Positions 1-6,605 of a stretch of 64,000 nucleotides of DNA are shown piece by piece. Position numbers and translations under genes: made by a program. Under the pieces are notes generated by a model that ran no database searches, was not told the DNA's origin, and worked only from the letters and a program-made list of their open reading frames with translations. The DNA comes from Clostridia bacterium (GTDB lineage: Bacteria > Bacillota > Clostridia > Oscillospirales > Acutalibacteraceae), in NCBI GenBank assembly GCA_017622555.1, contig JAGAQV010000001.1:1-64000 (forward strand), given 5' to 3'. Numbering within the stretch: position 1 is the stretch's first letter; the number at the start of each line of letters is the position of its first letter.

Positions 1-203
1 CTTGGGACAATGCCAAAAAGTACATTGAAAGCGGTGTTTACGGCGGCAAGGGTTCCGAAAACCACAAGGCCGCTGTTGTTGGCGACACTGTTGGCGACCC
101 ATTTAAAGACACATCAGGCCCTGCAATTAACATTCTTATTAAGCTTCTTTCAATGGTTTCTATTGTCTTTGCAGCAGTTGTTGTGAGCTTTTCAATTTTA
201 TAA
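1..203 (+). CDS. hppA: Membrane-bound proton/sodium-translocating pyrophosphatase, C-terminal end (partial)
   Basis: An open frame enters from the left edge (first full codon at base 3) and stops with TAA at 201-203, giving 66 residues. The motif [20 protein letters not shown] followed by a hydrophobic helix is the conserved last loop and last transmembrane segment of membrane-integral pyrophosphatases, which couple PPi hydrolysis to H+ or Na+ export. The gene lies on the plus strand, converges on the GH-A lipoprotein and ends at a strong bidirectional hairpin. The residues that decide ion type and K+ dependence are outside the window. Confidence 0.93.
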   Translation, partial: WDNAKKYIESGVYGGKGSENHKAAVVGDTVGDPFKDTSGPAINILIKLLSMVSIVFAAVVVSFSIL

Positions 204-216
204 TTTTTTGCAAAAT

Positions 217-248
217 AAAAACGGCTTGTCAAACGACAAGCCGTTTTT
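217..248. terminator. Bidirectional rho-independent terminator
   Basis: A 14-bp stem (217-230 with 235-248) has loop AAAC and A/T-rich ends on both sides. It sits between the convergent hppA and GH-A lipoprotein genes and can serve both. Confidence 0.9.
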
Positions 249-250
249 AA

Positions 251-1831
251 TTATCCAATAACAACTCTGTAAGCAAGACCTGCTTTCACATCAAATGTGT
301 TATCCTTAACTTCAATTTTGCCGTTTGAAGTCCATTCACCGTCAGCATAGCTACCAGCAGTTACTTCTTTGATTGTGCTTTCAAATTGATATTGTGCATC
401 CTGTGAAGAATACAAATAGAAATTACCGTCTTCAGCACCTACACAAAGACCGCTTGAACCGTATTTTTCATTCGGATAATTACAAATATAAGTGATTTTT
501 TCCTTATTGCAAAGCTTTAATGTTTTTGCTACATTCTTCATAGAATTATTAAAAGCAGCAATATTATTAATCTTTTGTGTTGCAATGAGCTCACGTATTG
601 CCTTTACAGATTTATTAATATTTAAAACCTCTTCGGTTTTAAGTTCTTCCTTACCGCCCATTGTATCTATTGGGTTTTCAGGAATAATTTGCGTGCCATC
701 ACGCTTTTCAAGACCTGTAATAACGTTATTATAACGATAAAAACCGTTATTGTGTGTGGTATCAGGTACGTTTACGAACATATAAAAGCCTAAACCGTAG
801 CCATTTGAAAAGCTATAGTTAATTTGACCGGGAACGCTGTAGGCACAAATACCCATTTCAGCAAACAAGGGCAAATTATTACCATATTCGATATTTTTAT
901 ATCTCGGAGCAGTGTCGTTAGTATAAAGGTCCCAACCAACAATATCAATATATTCTTTATCAATAAGATGGTGGATTCTTCCCTTAATATCATAGCCTTC
1001 TGTTTCCTCACTAAAGCCCGCACTCATAAGATTAAGATATGTCACCATTGAATAAGGACTTTCCTTAACAGCCTTACCCAAATTGTTAAGATGATTTGCC
1101 ATATTTGTAAACTGGCTCATCCAAAGACCATTACCGCCTTCGGTATTACCGGGTTCGTTTTCCAACTGAATAGCAACTGTACGACGGTCAGTATCGTTTA
1201 CGTTAAGCCATGCACAAACCTGCTGTATAGCATCATACGATTCATCAAGGAAAATTTGCTGTGAAAAATCAGGAATATATTCATTATTTGCACTTAAAAG
1301 AGGTGAGCCGTCCATACCGGAAAGACATGGATATTTTTCAAGGTCTCCCTCTTGCCAAGGCATATAACCGCCAAAACCGCAAACATCATAACCAAACCAG
1401 TTAATATGTACCTTTAAATCATATTTCTTTGCAACACTGTATTGATATTCCAAATCAGAAAAATCATACTTTTCACCGTCATAAATACGTGACCAGCTTA
1501 TATATACAATTACAGTATCCCAGCCGTCAGCCTTAACCTGTTTTGCATACGTATCATAATTAAGCCTTGCAAGCTCTTCATCACTTGTTTTTCTTAAATG
1601 ATCAATTCTTAAATGCATTGCATAATATAGGTACGGCGCACCGTTATAATAAATTACCGAACGATCATTTTGCTTTTTCATTTGTGAAACCTTAACGGGT
1701 GTTAATGATTCAATATCATAAGACCCGTCAGAATTTGGCTTGGATTTCCCACCCTTACAGCCAGCAAAGACTGAAAGGCTTATGATTAAAATCAAAGCCA
1801 ATGATAAAAGTTGAATTAGACGTTTTTTCAT
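251..1831 (-). CDS. Clan GH-A glycoside hydrolase lipoprotein (GH35/GH42-like)
   Basis: This 526-residue protein has a lipoprotein signal ending in the lipobox VFAGC, so it should be anchored outside the membrane. The body reads as a TIM barrel of the GH35/GH42/DUF5597 type. It has an early strand with WDTVIVYISW, then YDGEKYDFSDLE, then INWFGYDVCGFGGY. The expected acid/base E226 is in QLENEP and the expected nucleophile E325 in PLFAEMG. Three related proteins lie at 29831-34749, and this copy is closest to the one at 31512. The sugar specificity is inferred from the fold only; beta-galactosidase is the usual activity of such enzymes. RBS GAGGTG precedes the ATG. It lies 17 bases downstream of the deacetylase gene. 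Confidence 0.75.
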   Translation of the reverse strand: MKKRLIQLLSLALILIISLSVFAGCKGGKSKPNSDGSYDIESLTPVKVSQMKKQNDRSVIYYNGAPYLYYAMHLRIDHLRKTSDEELARLNYDTYAKQVKADGWDTVIVYISWSRIYDGEKYDFSDLEYQYSVAKKYDLKVHINWFGYDVCGFGGYMPWQEGDLEKYPCLSGMDGSPLLSANNEYIPDFSQQIFLDESYDAIQQVCAWLNVNDTDRRTVAIQLENEPGNTEGGNGLWMSQFTNMANHLNNLGKAVKESPYSMVTYLNLMSAGFSEETEGYDIKGRIHHLIDKEYIDIVGWDLYTNDTAPRYKNIEYGNNLPLFAEMGICAYSVPGQINYSFSNGYGLGFYMFVNVPDTTHNNGFYRYNNVITGLEKRDGTQIIPENPIDTMGGKEELKTEEVLNINKSVKAIRELIATQKINNIAAFNNSMKNVAKTLKLCNKEKITYICNYPNEKYGSSGLCVGAEDGNFYLYSSQDAQYQFESTIKEVTAGSYADGEWTSNGKIEVKDNTFDVKAGLAYRVVIG

Positions 1832-1848
1832 TGTTTTACACCTCTAAA

Positions 1849-2838
1849 TTAATTATAGTATTCATCAAGTGTTTTGAAGGTATAACCCTCGTTAACAGCG
1901 ATGTCTATCATTTCAGCAAGACCATCTGTATTGGCTTGCGAAACGGCGTGAAGTAAAATTACAGCACCGTTATGATAACGTGAAGTAACCGTATTGACCG
2001 CTTTTTCTTTTGTGGGTTGAGACGATGTATCCCAATCGGCATAAGCTATGGACCAAAAAATTGATTTGTATCCCATAGAGGATACAAGCTCAAGCGAGGA
2101 TTCGCTATTTTCACCCGAAGGAAAACGAAAATATGGTGAAGAATAATTGAAATGATTTTTCAAATAATCTTCAAGCTGCCATATTTCTTTTGCCATTTTT
2201 TCACGATTAATTGTTGGAAAGCTTTTGTGCCCCCAACTATGATTGCCAACGATATGCCCTTCATCAATCATTCTTTGTACAAAAGTATGATTCTTTTTTG
2301 CATAGTCACCTGTAATAAAAAAAGCCGCTTTAACATTCTTTTCTTTTAAAGTGTCAAGAATTTTACCCGTAAGGTTTTCATATTCATAACCGCAGTCAAA
2401 GGTTAAATACATTCGTTTATCGCTGCATTTATTATCATAGGCCAAGGCTTCAACATTCGACATACTGTCAAATCGGTTTTGATTGCCAACCGATATACTG
2501 TGTGGCTTACCGTCTGTTGCAATACCAAAGCCAAAACCCATCTTTTTTGTGCTAAGTCCCCGAGAATTCAGTGCATCATAAATTTCATACGGACCAACCG
2601 TAACACTGACAAGCTGTGGCTTAGCAGGCTGCGTCACACTTGAGGTACTTGTAACTATTGAACTTTCAGGTTGACTTTCGGGTTGACTTTCGGGTTGACT
2701 TTCGGGCTCGCTTTCAGGCAAAGAAGACATAACAGTTTCATTAACCGAATTATTAGTTACTGTATTATCAGTTTTGCCACAAGCCGTTAACACTAACGTT
2801 AACGCCAAAAGTAATGAAAATATTGTTATTTTTTTCAT
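1849..2838 (-). CDS. Polysaccharide deacetylase lipoprotein, PdaA-like (CE4)
   Basis: A 329-residue lipoprotein (lipobox VLTAC) with a Ser/Pro/Glu/Gln-rich linker at about 41-60, made of repeated SQPE units and encoded by a 12-bp tandem repeat. The NodB-type domain begins near 140. Motif 1 is TFDCGYE (D148), motif 2 is HSWGH (H200, H204) and motif 3 is RFPSGE (R238). An HA pair near the C terminus fits motif 5. TFD-x-GYE instead of TFDDG is typical of the PdaA branch, which deacetylates muramic acid in peptidoglycan on the way to muramic-delta-lactam in spore cortex. C149 replaces the usual second motif residue (D or N), so metal ligation may differ. It probably shares a transcript with the GH-A gene downstream. 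Confidence 0.85.
   Translation of the reverse strand: MKKITIFSLLLALTLVLTACGKTDNTVTNNSVNETVMSSLPESEPESQPESQPESQPESSIVTSTSSVTQPAKPQLVSVTVGPYEIYDALNSRGLSTKKMGFGFGIATDGKPHSISVGNQNRFDSMSNVEALAYDNKCSDKRMYLTFDCGYEYENLTGKILDTLKEKNVKAAFFITGDYAKKNHTFVQRMIDEGHIVGNHSWGHKSFPTINREKMAKEIWQLEDYLKNHFNYSSPYFRFPSGENSESSLELVSSMGYKSIFWSIAYADWDTSSQPTKEKAVNTVTSRYHNGAVILLHAVSQANTDGLAEMIDIAVNEGYTFKTLDEYYN
2665..2712 (-). repeat. 12-bp tandem repeat in the deacetylase linker
   Basis: Near-identical units reading GGTTGACTTTCG on the plus strand are repeated about four times and encode the SQPE linker units. Such in-frame minisatellites vary linker length by slippage. Confidence 0.7.
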
Positions 2839-2858
2839 CCTGCTTTTTAACTTCCCCT

Positions 2859-3263
2859 CTATTTATTTAACTTTTTTAAAACCCACTTAAACAAAAACTG
2901 TAAAATCAGTAAAACAAGAGTTGGAATAATAGTGAAAATTCCAAAAATTATCATTACGCCTTTTAAAATTTCGGCGGAATAAGTGTAAAAGCCTGAAAAA
3001 GCCGCAGTAAAATAATCAGTTATAAGTAAAAAAGTGTACAAAAAAACAAAAAATGAAATTAGAGGCAATAAAATTTTCCTTGTGTTTTTATATGTAAAAA
3101 AAGCATAAAAAATAATATAAATTGGCAAAAGAATGAGGAAAGCATCCCCTGTTTTTGTTGTGGTAATACGAATTGATGCTTCCCAAACAATTGCACCGCT
3201 ACAAATACCAAAAAACAATAAATTCGGCAATATTGAAAATAGCCACGGCTTTAATTTTTCCAT
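2859..3263 (-). CDS. Small four-helix integral membrane protein of unknown function
   Basis: The protein is about 134 residues with four hydrophobic segments and a basic C terminus (KWVLKKLNK). I do not recognise the family. ATG at 3263 is chosen over an in-frame GTG at 3275 because GGAG lies 6 bases upstream of the ATG and overlaps the GTG. A TTGCAA-17-TATAAT promoter sits directly upstream. The PdaA-like gene starts 20 bases downstream, so the three genes down to 251 probably form one operon. Confidence 0.7.
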   Translation of the reverse strand: MEKLKPWLFSILPNLLFFGICSGAIVWEASIRITTTKTGDAFLILLPIYIIFYAFFTYKNTRKILLPLISFFVFLYTFLLITDYFTAAFSGFYTYSAEILKGVMIIFGIFTIIPTLVLLILQFLFKWVLKKLNK

Positions 3264-3292
3264 AATAATCTCCACAAAATAATTATAACAAT

Positions 3293-3321
3293 ATTATAGA
3301 ATATCTTGATATTTCTTGCAA
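3293..3321 (-). promoter_or_regulatory. Sigma-A-type promoter for the 2859-3263 gene
   Basis: On the minus strand TTGCAA (3321-3316) and TATAAT (3298-3293) are separated by exactly 17 bases, about 30 bases before the chosen start. Confidence 0.65.
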
Positions 3322-3362
3322 TAGGAAATATCTATTATTTTATAAAATTTATTACATTATAA

Positions 3363-3389
3363 AAAAACAACCGCAAATGCGGTTGTTTT
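3363..3389. terminator. Rho-independent terminator
   Basis: An 11-bp stem (AAAACAACCGC with its complement) with loop AAAT and flanking A/T runs follows the stop of the 3396-4139 gene. Confidence 0.85.
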
Positions 3390-3395
3390 AATGAT

Positions 3396-4139
3396 TTATT
3401 CAGCTGATACATCATCACTAACTGTAACAACTTCAGCATCCACCGAATTTTCAATTACAATTTCTTTTTCAGGAAGCGGTTGCTTTTTCATAAGTGTATA
3501 AAGATAGCACGAACGAATTAAATCGCCAATCAAAATTGCATCAATTACTGTAATTACAATAGAAGTTGTGTTGTTGGATTTTTTATTTTCCTTAAAGACG
3601 TCAAGCACATCACGAAGATAAACGTATTCAATCCAAGCGCAAGCAACAGCAGGAATAAAGCCTAATATAGCTGAAACAGAGCCAATAACAGGTATTATTG
3701 TACTTGCAATAGTTACAATAACACCAATAATAGTACCACCAAAATATTTAATTACAATATGCGCCAAAAATGAAAGCTTGCGGTTTTCAAGCTTAAATTT
3801 GCCAAGATTTGGAACAAAAGGCTTATTGCCCGCTATTTCACAAAGCACAAAAAGTCGGAAATAGTCGTGAAAAAACGGTACCCAAGAAAGCCAAGCGTGT
3901 TTAAGACCCACCTTTTTAGCAAGAGAATAAACAGGTATTGACTGGAATATGTAAAGTGCAACAACAACTATTGCTGAAAAAATAGCTGCAATAATTGCAA
4001 AAACCGCTGTAGCACCCATTGAAGCAATTGAAAAAATACCCGCTATGCTGCCTAAAATACTTTCAACGTCACCAAGCATGTCGCTTGACTGTTCTAAAGC
4101 GGATTCTACACCCTGCATTGAGCCTGCAAAATCATTCAT
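3396..4139 (-). CDS. Multi-pass membrane protein, DUF5684-like
   Basis: A 247-residue protein with a polar N terminus (about 1-30), a long hydrophobic segment (about 33-70), two further membrane regions and an acidic C-terminal tail. The stretch AKKVGLKHAWLSWVPFF resembles the motif seen in small Firmicutes membrane proteins of the DUF5684 type; this match is from memory and moderate. No enzymatic motif is visible. It is a single-gene unit with its own consensus promoter and a terminator. Confidence 0.6.
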   Translation of the reverse strand: MNDFAGSMQGVESALEQSSDMLGDVESILGSIAGIFSIASMGATAVFAIIAAIFSAIVVVALYIFQSIPVYSLAKKVGLKHAWLSWVPFFHDYFRLFVLCEIAGNKPFVPNLGKFKLENRKLSFLAHIVIKYFGGTIIGVIVTIASTIIPVIGSVSAILGFIPAVACAWIEYVYLRDVLDVFKENKKSNNTTSIVITVIDAILIGDLIRSCYLYTLMKKQPLPEKEIVIENSVDAEVVTVSDDVSAE

Positions 4140-4168
4140 AAAATAACCCCCAATAAGCTTATATAATT

Positions 4169-4197
4169 ATTATATATTACGATAAACCAAATGTCAA
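4169..4197 (-). promoter_or_regulatory. Consensus sigma-A promoter for the 3396-4139 gene
   Basis: TTGACA (4197-4192), a 17-base spacer and TATAAT (4174-4169) on the minus strand, a perfect consensus about 30 bases before the ATG. Confidence 0.8.
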
Positions 4198-4262
4198 ATG
4201 GTGGAATTAATATATTAAGTCAAAATTAGTATTATTAATCGCGCCGTAAGGCACACTTAGTT

Positions 4263-4300
4263 GCAAAAAGAGCCTTGTCTTTCGACAGGGCTCTTTTTGC
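4263..4300. terminator. Rho-independent terminator
   Basis: A stem with arms starting GCAAAAAGAGCCTTGTC and loop TTTC, with A/T runs on both sides, lies downstream of the SUKH gene (minus strand). The remaining bases between 4198 and 4366 show nothing else. Confidence 0.8.
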
Positions 4301-4366
4301 TGCGAAAGACTACCTAAACGGATCAGAAGTTGGGGTAAAAAAGCCTAAAAGTATACCCCAAAAGCA

Positions 4367-4954
4367 TTAATATACTTCGGCAGTTGAAACCCATTGCAAA
4401 AATTCACTAAAAGTTTTCTTGGAAGGAGCAAAATCAGAAGTTTCATTGTTGATCCACACTTCGCCTTTATGTGCGCCACTAACGATTAAGAAATACATGT
4501 AGGTGCAACCGGCATAGCAAATCGGATATGCACCGTTATAAATCATGTGATCATATTCGTCCAGTTCGTCCGCATAGGCATAAAAACAATCGTCAAGATG
4601 CTTGCATCTTAAGCACGATCCATCTTCTTCGCTTTCGGGATCAATGCAATCCAACGGCAATTGAAAATCGTGTGTATTTAGCCTTTCGTGGTAAGGTTCA
4701 TCGAAGATAAACGCCATTTTCAGACGGCGATTCAACCGTTTGCTCACTGGACGCTTTATGCCATAGATATATCGTGCATCCTTTTTGCCAACGTCAATTT
4801 TAATTCCATTTCCGATTGTTGTAAGAAATAGTTTATAATCACTCGGTATAATAATATCATTTCGCTCTTCAAAAAGAGTGATTTCTTCCTGTGTGAGAGG
4901 AACATCCAACGGTTCATAGGATGTTTGGTGTAAGAAAGAGAATAAATCAATCAT
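4367..4954 (-). CDS. SMI1/KNR4 (SUKH) domain protein
   Basis: The protein is about 195 residues from ATG 4954, which has AGGAG 9 bases upstream and overlaps the previous stop (ATGA). A longer in-frame start at 5014 would lie inside the upstream gene. The N-terminal half, with LTQEEITLFEERNDIIIPSDY and then FLTTIGNG, is the classic SUKH opening helix and strand. The middle has a cysteine cluster, CLRCKHLDDC. SUKH proteins are best known as immunity proteins of bacterial polymorphic toxin and contact-dependent inhibition systems, but many are orphans. No toxin gene is adjacent. It is translationally coupled to the four-helix-bundle gene. Confidence 0.75.
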   Translation of the reverse strand: MIDLFSFLHQTSYEPLDVPLTQEEITLFEERNDIIIPSDYKLFLTTIGNGIKIDVGKKDARYIYGIKRPVSKRLNRRLKMAFIFDEPYHERLNTHDFQLPLDCIDPESEEDGSCLRCKHLDDCFYAYADELDEYDHMIYNGAYPICYAGCTYMYFLIVSGAHKGEVWINNETSDFAPSKKTFSEFLQWVSTAEVY

Positions 4955-5304
4955 TTTGCGTTCTCCTTTGCAGTTCTGCAGGAAGCGATCAACATTGCTC
5001 TCAAGGAAGTGCATTTGGACGAAAGGTTTTTGAAGGTTTGCTCATCAATATATTTTGTCCTATACAAAAGTTCAAGCCAATAACCCGTTTCGCTTGCTTC
5101 TTTTAAGGCGATTTCAAGCTTGGAAATAAAATCCTTCTTGCCTTGTGCATACTGTGCTTCGTGGATATTAGCGCCAATACTTGTGCCGCTTCTGCCAATT
5201 TGGTTGGAGATGATGGATTCTTTAATGGATTTCAGATACTTTACTAATTCAATAATATCAACGGAGAATTCCATAGAAAGTTCCCTAAGTTTTGATTCTG
5301 ACAT
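4951..5304 (-). CDS. Four-helix bundle protein (23S rRNA IVS / S23 family)
   Basis: The protein is about 117 residues. SNQIGRSGTSIGANIHEAQ followed by KKDFISKLEIALKEASETGYWLELL is the hallmark of the TIGR02436/S23 four-helix-bundle family, first seen inside 23S rRNA intervening sequences and also giving rise to the Avd proteins of diversity-generating retroelements. No reverse transcriptase or template repeat is nearby, so a retroelement role is unlikely. ATG 5304 is preferred to GTG 5313 because GAGGTG lies 6 bases before it. Its stop overlaps the SUKH start by 4 bases. Confidence 0.85.
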   Translation of the reverse strand: MSESKLRELSMEFSVDIIELVKYLKSIKESIISNQIGRSGTSIGANIHEAQYAQGKKDFISKLEIALKEASETGYWLELLYRTKYIDEQTFKNLSSKCTSLRAMLIASCRTAKENAK

Positions 5305-5326
5305 AATGCACACCTCATTTTTTCAC

Positions 5327-5355
5327 ATTATATCACAAATCAAGTATGTTTGCAA
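5327..5355 (-). promoter_or_regulatory. Promoter for the four-helix-bundle/SUKH pair
   Basis: TTGCAA (5355-5350), 17 bases and TATAAT (5332-5327) on the minus strand. The palindromic repeat array begins directly upstream of it. Confidence 0.7.
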
Positions 5356-5359
5356 ATAA

Positions 5360-5488
5360 GTGATGAGTGATGCAGCTGCGCTGTGATCAGTGATGCGATG
5401 CGTTCTGCCCACGCGCCGCAGGCGTGCATCACGGGCGAAGCCTGCATCACGCACGTAGTGCGCATCACATTCCGCAAGGAACACATCG
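5360..5488. repeat. Array of 18-bp palindromic repeats with variable stems and conserved GCATCAC
   Basis: GCATCAC recurs at 5426, 5444 and 5462, exactly 18 bases apart, and degenerates at about 5482. Between copies sit mini-hairpins whose arms differ completely but stay paired: CGCC-GCA-GGCG (5414-5424), GGGC-GAA-GCCT (5433-5443), GCAC-GTA-GTGC (5451-5461) and TTCC-GCAA-GGAA (5470-5481). On the left the unit is inverted: GTGATGC at 5367 and 5390 flank AGC-TGC-GCT (5374-5382). The array is GC-rich compared with its surroundings. Short ORFs across it are not genes. Confidence 0.8.
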
Positions 5489-5490
5489 TT

Positions 5491-5524
5491 GCAAAAAGCA
5501 CCTGCGCAAGCAGGTGCTTTTTGC
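5491..5524. terminator. Rho-independent terminator of the tRNA unit
   Basis: A 15-bp stem (GCAAAAAGCACCTGC with its complement) and loop GCAA lie one base beyond the CCA end of tRNA-Gln on the minus strand. Confidence 0.85.
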
Positions 5525-5599
5525 TGGCTGGGGTGGCAGGATTCGAACCTACGAATGCAGCAGTCAAAGTGCTGTGTCTTACCGCTTGACGACACCCCA
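5525..5599 (-). tRNA. tRNA-Gln (anticodon TTG)
   Basis: The minus strand folds as a cloverleaf with acceptor arms TGGGGTG/CACCCCA, discriminator G, encoded CCA and T-loop GGTTCGAATCC. The anticodon loop CTTTGAC gives TTG, reading CAA. Confidence 0.93.
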
Positions 5600-5616
5600 A
5601 TGGGTTATTAAATTTA

Positions 5617-5653
5617 TAAAATTTTAACTGCACCAAAAGGCACAGTTAAAATT
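5617..5653. repeat. Inverted repeat between the two tRNA genes
   Basis: The 12-bp arms AAATTTTAACTG and CAGTTAAAATTT enclose a 12-base loop. It could be a processing or attenuation hairpin between tRNA-His and tRNA-Gln; no U-tract makes it a clear terminator. Confidence 0.6.
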
Positions 5654-5655
5654 TG

Positions 5656-5733
5656 TGGGGTGGAAGATGGGATTCGAACCCACGGTCTCCAGTGCCACAA
5701 ACTGGCGCTTTAACCAACTAAGCTACATCCACC
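5656..5733 (-). tRNA. tRNA-His (anticodon GTG)
   Basis: A cloverleaf on the minus strand with encoded G at -1 opposite C73, encoded CCA, the D-arm region GCTTAGTTGGTTAAAGC and anticodon loop TTGTGGC. The acceptor stem has one apparent T-T mismatch. Confidence 0.93.
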
Positions 5734-5807
5734 ATAGCGCAAAGTCTATTATAACATAATTATTAATTTTGTCAACTAAAATTTTAACTTTTTTGATTTT
5801 ATTTTTA

Positions 5808-5836
5808 TTGACAATTTTCCACCCATAATGTATAAT
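5808..5836 (+). promoter_or_regulatory. Consensus sigma-A promoter of the broken lipoprotein gene
   Basis: TTGACA (5808-5813), 17-base spacer, TATAAT (5831-5836). RBS GAGGTGG is at 5853-5859 and ATG at 5864. Confidence 0.85.
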
Positions 5837-5863
5837 TAAATTAATAATTTTTGAGGTGGTTTA

Positions 5864-6574
5864 ATGAAAAGATTTGCGGCTACAACACTCATATTAATAA
5901 TGCTTTTAAGCTTTTGCAGTTGTAATTCAACAAAGCTTACAACAAAAAACATTATTGGTACTTGGGACGCCGAATACTCAATGGAAGATTATGCGGCTAT
6001 GACCGGCGAAGACATCACTAGCAATGACGACACCGAGCTGTCGGATAAATATACTGAGAAAATAAATAATTAAAAATTTCCTTTTCGTGTAGTTTATTAC
6101 AAGGATGGCACTTGTGATACAAAAATATCAAAAAGCGGAATTGACAAATTTTATTCCGATAATCTTGATATTATGATGGAATTTTATAAAGACGAAGGTT
6201 TGTTATTAACATATCAAGCGCTTGGTTCAACAGCCAAAACAAACGAGGAACTAGAAGAATTTTTTATTGAAAACGGCACAACGTTTGATGCAACACTTGA
6301 CGCATTAGAAGTTACTTTTTTAGGTTTGTTTGAAAAAACAAAACAAGAATTTTTAAAAGATTTTGGTGAACCCGATAAGAACGGTTATTACACCGCAAAT
6401 AAAAAACCCGAAAAGTTTACCGTTAACGAAGATTCTATAACAATAATTACCGAAAAAAATAAAGAGGAAATTACATATTGTAAATTAACTGATAAAGATA
6501 CATTGGTAGTAAACAAAATTTATTTCGATTATGAAGAAAGTGAAGTTAATATCACCTTTAAGCGTGTTAAATAA
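5864..6574 (+). pseudogene. Lipoprotein gene interrupted by one in-frame TAA
   Basis: The frame starting at 5864 encodes a lipoprotein signal (lipobox SFCSC) and NIIGTWDAEYSMEDY. It stops at TAA 6071-6073, then stays open in the same frame without another stop to 6574 (236 codons in total, TAA included). Reading through gives KFPFRVVYYKDGTCDTKI and later a C-terminal half rich in Glu and Lys, as in small secreted lipoproteins with a repeated beta-strand fold. A TAT or TAC codon changed to TAA would explain it. Promoter and RBS are intact, so the loss is probably recent, or it is a sequencing error. The function of the intact protein is not recognised. Confidence 0.75.
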
Positions 6575-6577
6575 AAC

Positions 6578-6603
6578 AAAACCGCCTGATAACAGGCGGT
6601 TTT
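6578..6603. terminator. Bidirectional terminator
   Basis: The stem AAAACCGCCTG with its complement and loop ATAA lies between the convergent lipoprotein pseudogene and the aminotransferase gene. Confidence 0.88.
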
Positions 6604-6605
6604 AA

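Noticed and set aside
4951..5304. Avd-like component of a diversity-generating retroelement
   Set aside because: The four-helix bundle is of the right family, but no reverse transcriptase, template repeat or variable repeat is near.
5360..5488. CRISPR array
   Set aside because: The period is 18 bases, the repeat is 7 bases, the spacers are palindromic, and there are no cas genes.
5323..5636. Several overlapping ORFs of 60-100 codons on both strands
   Set aside because: They lie across the palindromic array, the terminator and tRNA-Gln, have no RBS and no recognisable protein features.
5864..6574. Recoded stop codon or alternative genetic code
   Set aside because: All other genes use TAA normally as a stop, so a single nonsense change or sequence error is simpler.
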